A DNA stretch of 9,293 nt, taken from Bacillota bacterium (lineage in GTDB: Bacteria; Bacillota_C; Negativicutes; CTSoil-072). Made by a program: the position numbers and the translations under genes. Of the stretch, positions 1 through 7,417 are shown piece after piece. The stretch spans positions 1 through 9,293 of the forward strand of contig JAGFXW010000079.1 of NCBI GenBank assembly GCA_017861495.1. The letters run 5' to 3'. Under the pieces are notes generated by a model. It was not told where the DNA came from. It searched no databases and saw nothing but the letters and a program-made list of their open reading frames with translations. The first letter of the stretch is position 1, and each line of letters begins with the position of its first letter.

Positions 1-1036
1 CGACCAAATGATGCACCGTTGCATACGTTTCGATAACAAACAGTTCCGGCACTTCAACCGTCCCGGTTTTCGCGATCCGGCTCAGATCGTTTCGCTCCAG
101 ATCAACAATCATCAGCAGTTCCGCCCGGTCTTTTTCACTTTGCAATAAGGTCTGCATATTTTGTTCATCTTCGGCCGCCGTTATTCCCCGGGAAATGGTC
201 CCCTTAATCGGCCGTGTTTCAATGACGCCATTATGAATTCTAAGAAACCGTTCCGGCGAACTGGAAACCACAATACATTCGCCGGTATCGATATAGGCAG
301 CAAACGGAGCGGGATTTTTGGACCGCAGGGCAGCAAAAAACGCAACCGGGTCTCCTGCAAATCCACAATCAAAGCGTTGCGTATAATTCGCCTGGTAAAT
401 GTCCCCTGACCGGATATACTCCCGCACCCGCTGGATCGCCTGGACGTATTCTTCCTTGGTCATGTTCGTGTGAAGATCGGCCGGAGCGGAATTATGAAAC
501 GGAATAATTGCCGGAGGCTGTTCGGCAGCGGCAGATAATTGAAGTTCCAGCCTATGCAGCGTTTCTTCGACTGGACCGGCAAGCCCCAACGCCACGATAT
601 CCACCGTGTTCTTCTGGTGGTCAAACACAAAAATGCCGTCATAAAAACCAAAAAAACAGTCCGGAACGCTAACATCATCCACGGCTTTGCGCGGCAATTT
701 TTCGATAAAGTGGCATAAATCATAGCCAAAATAACCTACCGCGCCCCCCGCAAAGGGCAGCCCTTCCCGGGGCCGGACAGTGTATTGTTGCAAAAGCCGC
801 TTCAACAATGTGAAAGGGTCCTCCGTATGGAGTTCTTCTGTTCCATCGGCTTGGTCAATCCGGCACTGATCATCTTTGCTGGAAAACGTCAAAAATGGAT
901 CGGCGCCGACAAAGGAATAGCGACCCAGTTTCTCCGGATCCATCCCGCTGTCCAAAATAAAAGGATGCCGCCGGCTGCGCAACGATACAAAAAGATCGAA
1001 CGCCGTCAATTTTGTCGAAAACGTTTTATTTTGCAT
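1..1036 (-). CDS. pabB: Aminodeoxychorismate synthase component I, C-terminus beyond left edge
   Basis: The enzyme converts chorismate plus ammonia (delivered by PabA) to 4-amino-4-deoxychorismate, the step before p-aminobenzoate in folate synthesis, in the cytoplasm. The frame is open from the ATG at 1034-1036 to the left edge, giving 345 residues; the family is usually about 450-470, so roughly a quarter is missing. Visible chorismate-binding motifs are [14 protein letters not shown] (209-222), SSPERFL (259-265), PIKGT (276-280) and [13 protein letters not shown] (309-321). The lysine in PIKGT (K278) separates PabB from anthranilate synthase TrpE, which has PIAGT; in E. coli PabB this lysine is catalytic. 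The start is preceded by an AAGGGGAAG ribosome site and overlaps the end of pabA by 11 bp, suggesting coupled translation. A C-terminal fusion to a PabC lyase domain, known in some bacteria, cannot be excluded because that end is not in the window. Confidence 0.95.
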   Translation of the reverse strand, partial: MQNKTFSTKLTAFDLFVSLRSRRHPFILDSGMDPEKLGRYSFVGADPFLTFSSKDDQCRIDQADGTEELHTEDPFTLLKRLLQQYTVRPREGLPFAGGAVGYFGYDLCHFIEKLPRKAVDDVSVPDCFFGFYDGIFVFDHQKNTVDIVALGLAGPVEETLHRLELQLSAAAEQPPAIIPFHNSAPADLHTNMTKEEYVQAIQRVREYIRSGDIYQANYTQRFDCGFAGDPVAFFAALRSKNPAPFAAYIDTGECIVVSSSPERFLRIHNGVIETRPIKGTISRGITAAEDEQNMQTLLQSEKDRAELLMIVDLERNDLSRIAKTGTVEVPELFVIETYATVHHLV

Positions 1037-1622
1037 GGCGCTTCCCCTTAAACTCCTGCGCCAACGCCAAGAAATTCCGTAATAAGTCCATGCCGCCCTC
1101 GGTAAGAATCGCCTCCGGATGAAACTGGACACCTTCCACCGGATATTTTATATGGCGAATACCCATGATTTCACCCTTCATTGTCTCTGCCGTAATTTCC
1201 AAATCCGCCGGCAGCGTATCCCGGTCAAGCACAAGGGAATGATAGCGGGTTACCTGCAAGGGATTACTCAGCCCGGCAAATACCCCTTTACCGGTATGGC
1301 GGATCGGATGGACCTTGCCGTGGACCGGCTCCTTGGCCGGTACAACCCGCGCGCCGAAAGCCTGCCCGATGGTTTGATGACCAAGGCAAATGCCCAGAAT
1401 GGGGATTACGGCCTTAAACCGCTCCACAACCGCAAGGCTAACGCCCGCTTCATTCGGCGTGCACGGCCCCGGAGAAATCACAATCATGTCCGGGTTCATC
1501 GTTTCGATTTCGTCGAGTGTGATCGCATCATTGCGAAATACCACGATTTCAGCCTTCAGCTTCATCAAATACTGCACCAAATTGTAAGTAAACGAATCGT
1601 AGTTATCAATCATCAATATCAT
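1026..1622 (-). CDS. pabA: Aminodeoxychorismate synthase glutamine amidotransferase (component II)
   Basis: This class I glutamine amidotransferase hydrolyses glutamine and passes ammonia to PabB. The 198-residue length is normal for the family. Motifs are [16 protein letters not shown] at the N-terminus, [11 protein letters not shown] (50-60), the nucleophile elbow GICLGHQ with catalytic C79, and VQFHPEA with H168 and E170, so the catalytic triad is complete. The start at 1622 is preferred over an in-frame ATG at 1646, because GGAG lies 8 nt upstream of it and the protein then begins directly with the conserved [11 protein letters not shown]. In many Firmicutes one such protein serves both folate and tryptophan synthesis (TrpG/PabA). 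Adjacency to pabB makes the folate role certain, but a shared role remains possible. A consensus promoter and a leader with two stem-loops precede it. Confidence 0.95.
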   Translation of the reverse strand: MILMIDNYDSFTYNLVQYLMKLKAEIVVFRNDAITLDEIETMNPDMIVISPGPCTPNEAGVSLAVVERFKAVIPILGICLGHQTIGQAFGARVVPAKEPVHGKVHPIRHTGKGVFAGLSNPLQVTRYHSLVLDRDTLPADLEITAETMKGEIMGIRHIKYPVEGVQFHPEAILTEGGMDLLRNFLALAQEFKGKRHAK

Positions 1623-1651
1623 CCGGGCTTCTCCTTCATAATCCAACCAAC

Positions 1652-1694
1652 AAGCTGTATGCCCAGCTTATTTGGCCCCGTATATTAGGCCAAA
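1652..1694 (-). promoter_or_regulatory. Two stem-loops in the pabA 5' leader
   Basis: Between the predicted start of transcription (about 1715) and the pabA start codon the transcript holds two perfect inverted repeats. The first is TTTGGCC (1671-1677) with GGCCAAA (1688-1694) around a 10-nt loop. The second is AAGCTG (1652-1657) with CAGCTT (1664-1669) around a 6-nt loop. Neither is followed by a U-run, so they do not look like terminators. They might affect mRNA stability or ribosome access; no known riboswitch class was recognised. Confidence 0.4.
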
Positions 1695-1721
1695 AAAATC
1701 AGCGCATAATGATTTGCTCAA

Positions 1722-1750
1722 ATACTAAAACAAAATGCAGCGTTTGTCAA
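1722..1750 (-). promoter_or_regulatory. Sigma-A type promoter for pabA-pabB
   Basis: On the minus strand TTGACA (1745-1750, perfect -35) is followed after exactly 17 bp by TAGTAT (1722-1727, -10 with 5 of 6 consensus bases). It points at pabA, about 100 bp away, and lies just after the terminator of the upstream operon, so pabA-pabB is probably transcribed independently. Confidence 0.75.
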
Positions 1751-1766
1751 TGCGGCAAAACAATAT

Positions 1767-1793
1767 AAAAAACAGGCCTGCATAGAGGCCTGT
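1767..1793 (-). terminator. Intrinsic terminator of the chemotaxis/partner-switch operon
   Basis: On the minus strand a perfect 8-bp stem, ACAGGCCT with AGGCCTGT and a 6-nt loop, runs into six U residues (1772 down to 1767). It lies about 160 bp beyond the stop codon of the 1012-residue signalling gene. The dispersed repeat fills most of that gap. Confidence 0.8.
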
Positions 1794-1843
1794 ATCGCTA
1801 AATCCCATTAGTATCATTTTATGTTCATTAACAATAACTTGAA

Positions 1844-1964
1844 AGGCTGTTCAAAAAGGTCAAGATGCTAGAAACGACGAGTATTGCGCTGCGCCGCGTA
1901 CTAAAACGTACGCTAGCAAGCAAACGCAGTAGCGACAACGCAGATTGGCCTTTTTCAACAGCCT
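1844..1964. repeat. Dispersed inverted-repeat element, copy 1
   Basis: A 121-bp element bounded by 20-bp inverted repeats: 1844-1863 begins AGGCTGTTCAAAAAGG and 1945-1964 ends CCTTTTTCAACAGCCT. The arms match at 18 of 20 positions. A perfect hairpin sits near the centre, GCGTAC (1896-1901) with GTACGC (1908-1913) around a 6-nt loop. The outer roughly 30 bp of each end recur in copy 2 at 7418-7545 in opposite orientation. There is no coding capacity, so it resembles a non-autonomous, MITE- or REP-like element. No target-site duplication is evident. The right arm overlaps the 3' end of the neighbouring gene. Confidence 0.8.
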
Positions 1965-4900
1965 AAAACCATGTCTCGCTTTACCATCAGTACTTCATTC
2001 CCCCTGGCATTGTACAGAACCTGGTCACAAAACATTTTCATCATCAGGATTCCGCGACCGTTTTCCGCTTCCCGGAGTTCATCAAATTTCCTGTCGAATT
2101 CCGCGTCCGCCAAGGAACCGTTAATGAACCCGGCATTGTCTCCCGCGGCCAAAAAACCAGGTCCGTCATCCTTAACCCGGATGGTGATTTTACTTCCCAG
2201 CCGTTTTATTTTAATACCTACACACTCGCTGACACGCAACGCATTATTAACGGCCTCGTTCACCGCCACTTCCAACATGGCCGCATGGTTCGGCGCGGTC
2301 CGCTCCAGAATCGTATGAATAGTATCCAAGGCCGCTTCCATATCGTCCTGCTGCCGGATTTCAAGGCAGTACGGAGTTTTATCCGGCAAAATTTCGATGC
2401 AGACAGCCGAAAAATCGTCGCTCCGGTCGGGATGCCGCGACAATGCATCGATCCATTCCCTATAAGCCGCAAAATCCTTCTGCGGCCCAGCGCCATGCAT
2501 TTCTATCAAATCCGATACGCCATCACTCATCAGGCAATAGATTTCGCCCACCCGGAATGGCAATGTCTCTGTCTGCACTTCCGCTTTATCAAACATCCCC
2601 AAGTATCCGCTGAACACCGGAACCAATCTGCACTCCGCCGGTTTGGCGGCCAAAAAGAATTGGATGCCGGCGGATATAACCTTAAGCAAGGAAGAACGAA
2701 AATCAAATTCAAAGTATAATACCCCGGCAAAATATTCGCCAAACATATATTCAGGCATCATCCGGTTAATTTCTTGAAATACGCTCTCCGTAACTTCATG
2801 ATCCTGCAAAAACCTGCTGTCCAACAGAGTCTTTAATGTCGCCATTTGCAGCGCCGGCGCCATGCCATGACCGCTCACATCAACAAGATAACCCCGCAAT
2901 TGCCGGTTCTTCTCAATCCATTGATAGTTAAAAAAATCACCGCTGACCATATTGTAAGGAACGTAAAACGAATGTACCTGTACCATATTCCCACAAAAAG
3001 GCTTTGGCAAGGCTTCTTTTTGCACTAAAGCGGCCCAGTTAAGATCTTCCTGAATCCTTGTGTTCAAAACGGCCAAAGCTTCATTTTTCATCCTGATTTC
3101 CAATTCCATTTTCTTGCGTTTGGTAATATCCACACTGGAACCGGTCACCCGGACTGGATTCCCTTCCGCATCATAGATTGCTTTGCCTTGAATGATTATC
3201 CATCGTTGGTCGTCCGGCTCTCCACAGCTGTATTCGAAAAAATAATACGGCGATTTGCCTTCCACAATATCGTTGGCCGCCGCATGCATTCGGGAAATAT
3301 CTTTATGGGGAACAACTTTCTCACCAAACTCTTCCAACGTCAATTTCTGGCCAGGTGAAATTCCGGTCATTTCAGCAAACCGGTCGGAATAGTAGAACTC
3401 ATCATGGACTAAATCATAATCCCATAAGCCTTCTTCCGTAGCTTCCATCGCCAAACGATGGCGTTCCTGACTTTTTGTCAGTTCCTCGGCAATCCGTTTG
3501 CGTTCTATCGCCATGGCGATCTGGTTCGAAATAAACAGCAGCATTTGCTGATCTTTATTTACATAACTGGACCCTTCAGCAGTATCAAAAACAGCGACAA
3601 CACCAAAACAGTCACCGGCGCTGTTTTTGAGCGGGGCGCCAATCCAGTAAGAAACGCCCATACAGGGAGTAGGAAATTTTCCTTTTTCTTGAAATCCGGC
3701 TAATACCAACGAATCAGCGCGATACAGGTTCCGTGTCTGGATAACAAGCACAGCCAATTGGTCAAAAGCTTCGGGGCATACCGAAACCATTTCGTTTCTC
3801 ACCACTTTGTATGGAATTTGCAGTGAATTGCTGGTTTGGTCGTACAATACGATATAAAAATTTTTCGCCCGGATCCGTTGCTCTACAAGCTTATAGATTG
3901 CTGGATAAAGCTCTTCCAGTTTCATTGCCGAACTGACAATCTCAGAAATTTTGTAGACGATAAATTGTGATTCCGCGTTCTTGGTTCGTGCAATCGTAAC
4001 CCATACCACCGTGCTGCAGGCAACAAGAACAATAACGGTCATAAGGATTGCATCCCATACATGCTTGCGCTGCATTGCCGCAAAATTCATAAATACATTG
4101 TTTTCCGACTTGCCGGCAAGTACACCCAGCGGATAATCATGCAGCATCCGGTAATTATAGATTCGTTTCACGCCATCTACGTTAATCGTTTCAAAATAAG
4201 TTCCGGTTTCTTTTTTTACTATTTTCCCAAACAGGTCCTTATCGATTTCCTTGAGGTTTCCGCCAATAACAGCAGTTTCCTTTGGCTCCCAGGATTCGAT
4301 CACTCCGTTCGTTTTAACCAAAGCAATCATACCGTCATTGCCGAAATCTATCCGCTTATGAAAATCGGTGAAATAAACAGGCGACAGCGACGCAACCGCA
4401 ATCCCGCCGAACGTTCCATCCGGCTTATTGATCCGGCGCGTCAACTGCATCGATAGTTGTCCGGATGATCTGCCCAAGACCGGATCGCTGATAAATAGTT
4501 CCTGCGAAGACTCTTCTTGATGAATTTGAAAATGCTCCCGGTCTTGTATATTCGAAAATCGAAACGGCTCTTGGTTACTCATAATCAAATCACCGTTTTC
4601 GTCCGCTATACTTAACAAAACCAGCGGTTCTTTGTCAAGGCCCACTGTTTTAATAAGCTGTAATATATCTGTCTTTCGTCCTTCTTTTTCATATTGCGAT
4701 TTCATTAGCAACAACAGTTGGTCGGCACGCTGAATGGCACTGACCGTGTATTCCTCAAAAGCCAGCGAGACGCCGGTCATTTCACTGACGGCATCATCGA
4801 ATTCAGCCTCACGCTCAGCCTGGATTTTTTGCGAGGCATCGATCCAAATAATGCCCAATAAGAGGATGCCGAAAAATAGTATTGCAGCAATACTCCAGGC

Positions 4901-4993
4901 GAAAGTTCTTTGTTTTTGCCAAAAACGATCCGCAGAGGCAGTATCATCCATCATTTTGTTGTCGTCTTGATTATTATCTGTTATTCGCATCAT
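1955..4993 (-). CDS. Membrane sensor with GAF, PAS, PP2C/SpoIIE phosphatase and RsbW-type ATPase domains
   Basis: A 1012-residue signalling protein. After a short cytoplasmic start come membrane segment 1 (about 32-52), an extracytoplasmic Cache-like sensor (about 55-305), membrane segment 2 (about 314-335), a GAF domain (about 350-495), a PAS/PAC domain (about 512-626, ending in VDITKRK), a short coiled coil, a PP2C/SpoIIE phosphatase (about 655-870) and a GHKL ATPase (about 880-1008). Phosphatase metal ligands are present in SGDFF (D686), DVSGHG (D705), SDG (D824) and DD (859-860). ATPase boxes are present: NEAVNN (912-917), DDGPGF (942-947) and GRGILMM (979-985). By homology to RsbU/RsbW and to the dual kinase/phosphatases HsbR and SypE, it should both phosphorylate and dephosphorylate the STAS protein encoded just upstream. 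Its start codon overlaps that gene's stop (TAATG), with only a weak ribosome site, which suggests coupled translation. The last two residues and the stop codon come from the dispersed repeat. Confidence 0.9.
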   Translation of the reverse strand: MMRITDNNQDDNKMMDDTASADRFWQKQRTFAWSIAAILFFGILLLGIIWIDASQKIQAEREAEFDDAVSEMTGVSLAFEEYTVSAIQRADQLLLLMKSQYEKEGRKTDILQLIKTVGLDKEPLVLLSIADENGDLIMSNQEPFRFSNIQDREHFQIHQEESSQELFISDPVLGRSSGQLSMQLTRRINKPDGTFGGIAVASLSPVYFTDFHKRIDFGNDGMIALVKTNGVIESWEPKETAVIGGNLKEIDKDLFGKIVKKETGTYFETINVDGVKRIYNYRMLHDYPLGVLAGKSENNVFMNFAAMQRKHVWDAILMTVIVLVACSTVVWVTIARTKNAESQFIVYKISEIVSSAMKLEELYPAIYKLVEQRIRAKNFYIVLYDQTSNSLQIPYKVVRNEMVSVCPEAFDQLAVLVIQTRNLYRADSLVLAGFQEKGKFPTPCMGVSYWIGAPLKNSAGDCFGVVAVFDTAEGSSYVNKDQQMLLFISNQIAMAIERKRIAEELTKSQERHRLAMEATEEGLWDYDLVHDEFYYSDRFAEMTGISPGQKLTLEEFGEKVVPHKDISRMHAAANDIVEGKSPYYFFEYSCGEPDDQRWIIIQGKAIYDAEGNPVRVTGSSVDITKRKKMELEIRMKNEALAVLNTRIQEDLNWAALVQKEALPKPFCGNMVQVHSFYVPYNMVSGDFFNYQWIEKNRQLRGYLVDVSGHGMAPALQMATLKTLLDSRFLQDHEVTESVFQEINRMMPEYMFGEYFAGVLYFEFDFRSSLLKVISAGIQFFLAAKPAECRLVPVFSGYLGMFDKAEVQTETLPFRVGEIYCLMSDGVSDLIEMHGAGPQKDFAAYREWIDALSRHPDRSDDFSAVCIEILPDKTPYCLEIRQQDDMEAALDTIHTILERTAPNHAAMLEVAVNEAVNNALRVSECVGIKIKRLGSKITIRVKDDGPGFLAAGDNAGFINGSLADAEFDRKFDELREAENGRGILMMKMFCDQVLYNARGNEVLMVKRDMVLGC

Positions 4994-5295
4994 TACTCAA
5001 TGGACAACGTCCGATCCAACCGTGTCCGCCTGAGCAGCTCGGCTACCATCCCTTGTACGCCGGTTAATACAAGGCCTCCCTCTTTCTCCTTGGAAAGCTT
5101 ATGAATCGTTACCAGTACACCTAAGCCGGAACTATCAATATACGTGGTATCTACAAGATTCATGCGAATAAATTTTATACCTTTTTCTATGGCATCCAAT
5201 ACATCATCCCGCAAAATCCCTGCATCATGCGCATAGATTTTCCCATTTACTATCACTGTAGCCTGGTTTCCGTTCACTGAAAGCGAGTGCTTCAT
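4993..5295 (-). CDS. STAS-domain anti-anti-sigma-type protein (RsbV/SpoIIAA-like)
   Basis: A single STAS domain of 100 residues, the usual size for SpoIIAA/RsbV-like antagonists. The phosphorylation motif is intact: YIDSSGLGVL, with S55 expected to be the phosphoserine by comparison with SpoIIAA S58. In such systems the unphosphorylated form binds a target, classically an anti-sigma kinase, and a PP2C phosphatase reactivates it. Here the next gene encodes both a PP2C phosphatase and an RsbW-like ATPase, so they are the likely partners. It lies 19 nt after the chemotaxis receptor gene and overlaps the following gene by one base. The start is supported by GGAGG and GGGAG just upstream. The downstream target is not visible: no sigma factor or separate anti-sigma gene is in the window, so it may act on another pathway. 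Confidence 0.93.
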   Translation of the reverse strand: MKHSLSVNGNQATVIVNGKIYAHDAGILRDDVLDAIEKGIKFIRMNLVDTTYIDSSGLGVLVTIHKLSKEKEGGLVLTGVQGMVAELLRRTRLDRTLSIE

Positions 5296-5314
5296 TACTC
5301 CCTACCTCCCTGTA

Positions 5315-7000
5315 TTATATCCGAAACCGGGTAATAAGATTTTGCAGTTCCTGCGCCATAGCGCTTGTCTGTTCGGAACTCGCCGCTATTGTTTCCATTG
5401 TCGCCGTCGTCTCTTCCGTTGCTGCCGCAACCAATTGCGCATCCTGTTCTGTTTTTTCAATATCCTCCGCCACAACCTCAATCAGCTGCACAATTTTTTC
5501 CGATGAAGCAACCTCGGCGTTCGTGACTTTGGCAATTCCGTCAATATCGTTTACCGTTTCCGCAACTGCCGCCATTATTTTTTCCAAGGACAGATCCGCT
5601 TTGTGGACGGCCTCGACACCTGCTTCTACTTCAGCCAAACTGTGCTTCATAGCCACCACGGCACTGCTGGTATTTTCGGTTATTTTCCCAATAAGCTGGG
5701 AAATATTTTCTGCTTCCGCGTTTGACTGTTCAGCCAACCTCCTGACCTCTTCGGCAACGACCGCAAAACCTTTCCCTGCTTCGCCCGCTCTGGCCGCCTC
5801 AATCGCTGCGTTCAAAGCTAATAAATTTGTTTGCTTGGCAATTCCAGTAATTGTTTCATTAATAATTCCGATTTGCTGGGAATATTCGTTAAGAAGCGTA
5901 ATGACTTTTTCCGCCTCGGTCGTCCTGGTATGGATTGTATTCATGCTCGTAATTGCATCGGTCACTGTTGCTTTGCCGCCCTTAGCCGCATCGATCGTTA
6001 TTGCCGAATTACCGGTCGCCGATTCCGCTTTATCTTTAGCAATCTGAATCAGGGAAGACAACTCGACCAAGACCTGGGCCGTTTCCGCGCTCGATTTTGA
6101 AGCTTCCTCCATCGAAGATGCCACATCCTGAATTTCGGTGGCAATACTCGTCGCTGCGTTCGACACTTCCGTGGAAGAAGCTGCCATTTCTTGTGAAGCG
6201 GCGGTCAATTCGACCGCACTGTTCCGAATCGCCTTAACAATATCCAATTGCGCCGTGATCATTTTATTAAACGATTCACAAAGCTGGCCGATTTCATCCT
6301 TGGTATCGACAGAAGCCTTCACCGTCAAGTCGCCGTCACTCGCGGCATGCATCAATTTTTCCAAATGGATAATCGGTCTGGTAATCTTGCGGGCCGCAAA
6401 CACACCAATACCCACCCCGATGATTGCCACCAAAACCGCAGCGGTAGTTGCAACCATTTTCGTTTTCTTAGCATCAGACACCGTTTCACTCGTAGACTCT
6501 TGTATCCTGCTTATGCGCAGTTTTTTAAATTCCTCCACTTTGGCAAAATAACTTTTAGCCTGGGGACCGATTTCACTGCTAAGAATTTGCAGTGCTTCTT
6601 CCTTCTTTCCTGCTTTCAGCAACGGAATAACCTTAGTTTTGGCCAGATTAGCGCAATTCCGGTCGAGGGATTGGATCTCCACCAACATCTTTCGCGCTTC
6701 TTCCGTCTTACTCTCCCGCAGCAACTCTTCTTCCACCTGCGCATTTCGCTCAACCAGGCGAAGGTATTCAGTAAGATAATTTTCATCTCCGTACATAAAA
6801 TAACCCCGGATACTGACGGTCTGGGATACAGCGTTCAACATGAGTTCCTGGGTTTTTTCCATCCGCGGAATCTCATAAACACTAAGATGCGTCACATCGG
6901 CTTCGGACTGGCTGGTTGCATTGATGGTATAAAGGAACGCCGCGACTGCTACCATAACTACAATTAAAAAATAACCCACCATTTTTTTCGACAATGACAT
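5315..7000 (-). CDS. Methyl-accepting chemotaxis protein
   Basis: A 561-residue transmembrane chemoreceptor, first gene of the operon. Membrane segment 1 is about 8-28, followed by a periplasmic-type four-helix-bundle ligand domain (about 30-180) with the [19 protein letters not shown] region typical of 4HB_MCP sensors. Membrane segment 2 is about 183-203, HAMP about 204-258 (P209, DEIGQL 235-240), then the long cytoplasmic coiled coil. The signalling tip that contacts CheA/CheW is highly conserved, with [18 protein letters not shown] at about 399-416. No C-terminal CheR-docking pentapeptide is seen; the protein ends in ITRFRI. The ligand is unknown. The ATG at 7000 follows AAAGGAGG, with a rather long 12-nt spacing. 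Location directly ahead of the STAS gene suggests that receptor output and the partner switch are made together. Expression probably depends on the leader elements at 7001-7357. Confidence 0.96.
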   Translation of the reverse strand: MSLSKKMVGYFLIVVMVAVAAFLYTINATSQSEADVTHLSVYEIPRMEKTQELMLNAVSQTVSIRGYFMYGDENYLTEYLRLVERNAQVEEELLRESKTEEARKMLVEIQSLDRNCANLAKTKVIPLLKAGKKEEALQILSSEIGPQAKSYFAKVEEFKKLRISRIQESTSETVSDAKKTKMVATTAAVLVAIIGVGIGVFAARKITRPIIHLEKLMHAASDGDLTVKASVDTKDEIGQLCESFNKMITAQLDIVKAIRNSAVELTAASQEMAASSTEVSNAATSIATEIQDVASSMEEASKSSAETAQVLVELSSLIQIAKDKAESATGNSAITIDAAKGGKATVTDAITSMNTIHTRTTEAEKVITLLNEYSQQIGIINETITGIAKQTNLLALNAAIEAARAGEAGKGFAVVAEEVRRLAEQSNAEAENISQLIGKITENTSSAVVAMKHSLAEVEAGVEAVHKADLSLEKIMAAVAETVNDIDGIAKVTNAEVASSEKIVQLIEVVAEDIEKTEQDAQLVAAATEETTATMETIAASSEQTSAMAQELQNLITRFRI

Positions 7001-7020
7001 GCTTGTTCGTTTCCTCCTTT

Positions 7021-7059
7021 ATCTGGGTATGACAACTGCATAAACCCCATAATACAGAT
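7021..7059 (-). promoter_or_regulatory. Hairpin next to the ribosome site of the chemotaxis receptor gene
   Basis: In the transcript the 5-bp pair ATCTG/CAGAT (7055-7059 with 7021-7025) brackets a 29-nt insert that can pair further (TGGG with CCCA, or TATG with CATA, mutually exclusive). It ends immediately before the AAAGGAGG ribosome site (7013-7020). The alternative inner pairings are suggestive of a regulated leader. No known class was recognised, and the stems are short. Confidence 0.3.
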
Positions 7060-7100
7060 GTCCATTTCTAGCAAAAATTGCCTTTTTATATAATGATTTG

Positions 7101-7130
7101 ATAGTACCGCAACCCATGGACACCTGTCAA
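7101..7130 (-). promoter_or_regulatory. Proximal promoter of the chemotaxis/partner-switch operon
   Basis: On the minus strand TTGACA (7125-7130, perfect) is followed after 18 bp by TACTAT (7101-7106, 4 of 6). Transcription would start near 7094, giving a leader of about 95 nt before the receptor gene. It lies downstream of the leader terminator at 7201-7228, so it would let the operon be expressed even when that terminator is active. TATAAA at 7085-7090 with TTGCGG at 7107-7112 is a weaker alternative. Confidence 0.55.
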
Positions 7131-7200
7131 TCCTTTTTTACAGCCAAATTCATAAGAACATCGGCATTGCGCGCTGCAAAAAGCATGAATGGCTTGCATG

Positions 7201-7228
7201 AAAAAAGCCCGGCTATTTCAGACGGGCT
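7201..7228 (-). terminator. Intrinsic terminator ending the structured leader RNA
   Basis: On the minus strand the stem AGCCCG (7228-7223) with CGGGCT (7211-7206) and an 11-nt loop is followed by five further T residues (7205-7201). It lies about 95-120 nt after the distal promoter. That is the layout of a transcription-attenuating riboswitch, or alternatively of an independent small RNA gene. Confidence 0.8.
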
Positions 7229-7239
7229 CCCGAAAAAAT

Positions 7240-7320
7240 GCAATTTGGCAGTCATCGACACACATTGTTCACAGACCCAAGGTTTTGTGTCCCAGCCTCG
7301 CAATAAGTTGTTCAATACAC
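7240..7320 (-). ncRNA. Structured leader RNA resembling the GEMM-I (cyclic di-GMP class I) riboswitch
   Basis: Between a consensus promoter and an intrinsic terminator the minus strand holds a segment with GEMM-I-like landmarks. There is a GNRA loop (GCGA, 7301-7298), then GGGAC-ACAAA (7293-7284), where the family has GGGAC-GCAAA. Next is a small hairpin ACC-UUG-GGU (7283-7275), at the place of GCC-UCC-GGC in the Vibrio Vc2 RNA, followed by UCU. At the 3' side is AUGACUGCCAAAUUGC (7255-7240), similar to the family's AxGACAGCCAGGUUGC. The order and spacing fit. Against it, the expected closing helix between a 5' GGCAA and a 3' UUGCC is not apparent and the first hairpin stem is poor, so this may be a divergent, degenerate or unrelated RNA. 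GEMM-I RNAs commonly precede chemoreceptor genes, as this one does. Confidence 0.45.
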
Positions 7321-7328
7321 ACAGGCTC

Positions 7329-7357
7329 ATACTAGCCTTTGCCATTAATTATGTCAA
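7329..7357 (-). promoter_or_regulatory. Distal promoter driving the structured leader RNA
   Basis: On the minus strand TTGACA (7352-7357, perfect) is followed after exactly 17 bp by TAGTAT (7329-7334, 5 of 6). The predicted start near 7322 falls at the 5' edge of the GEMM-like segment, which supports that segment as a real transcript. Confidence 0.75.
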
Positions 7358-7390
7358 TATGCGTCCCTGGTTTTTCATTCCCGATATAGC

Positions 7391-7413
7391 AAAACGAGCG
7401 CCATTGGCGCTCG
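7391..7413 (-). terminator. Terminator-like hairpin after the marR-transporter unit
   Basis: A perfect 8-bp stem, CGAGCGCC (7395-7402) with GGCGCTCG (7406-7413) and a 3-nt loop, is followed on the minus strand by four T residues (7394-7391). The U-run is short, so efficiency is uncertain. It lies about 160 bp beyond the transporter stop codon, with copy 2 of the dispersed repeat in between. Confidence 0.55.
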
Positions 7414-7417
7414 CTGC

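Noticed and set aside
1119..1688. Plus-strand open frame of 189 codons opposite pabA
   Set aside because: It is a shadow of pabA on the other strand; the pabA motifs are unambiguous.
5523..6047. Plus-strand open frame of 174 codons opposite the receptor gene
   Set aside because: It is antisense to the conserved signalling domain; its low-complexity hydrophobic composition arises from the reverse reading of Ala/Glu-rich coiled coil.
7069..7082. Possible sigma-54 promoter (GGCAATTTTTGC) upstream of the receptor gene
   Set aside because: The GG and GC elements are separated by 8 bp instead of 10, and a sigma-A type promoter explains the region better.
7201..7322. 6S RNA or another housekeeping small RNA
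   Set aside because: At about 120 nt it is too short and lacks the long interrupted helix with a central bubble; the GEMM-like core and position before a receptor gene fit better.
7127..7345. Minus-strand open frame of 72 codons in the leader region
   Set aside because: Its ATG lies between the -35 and -10 boxes, there is no ribosome site, and it reads through the terminator hairpin; the region is better explained as a structured RNA.
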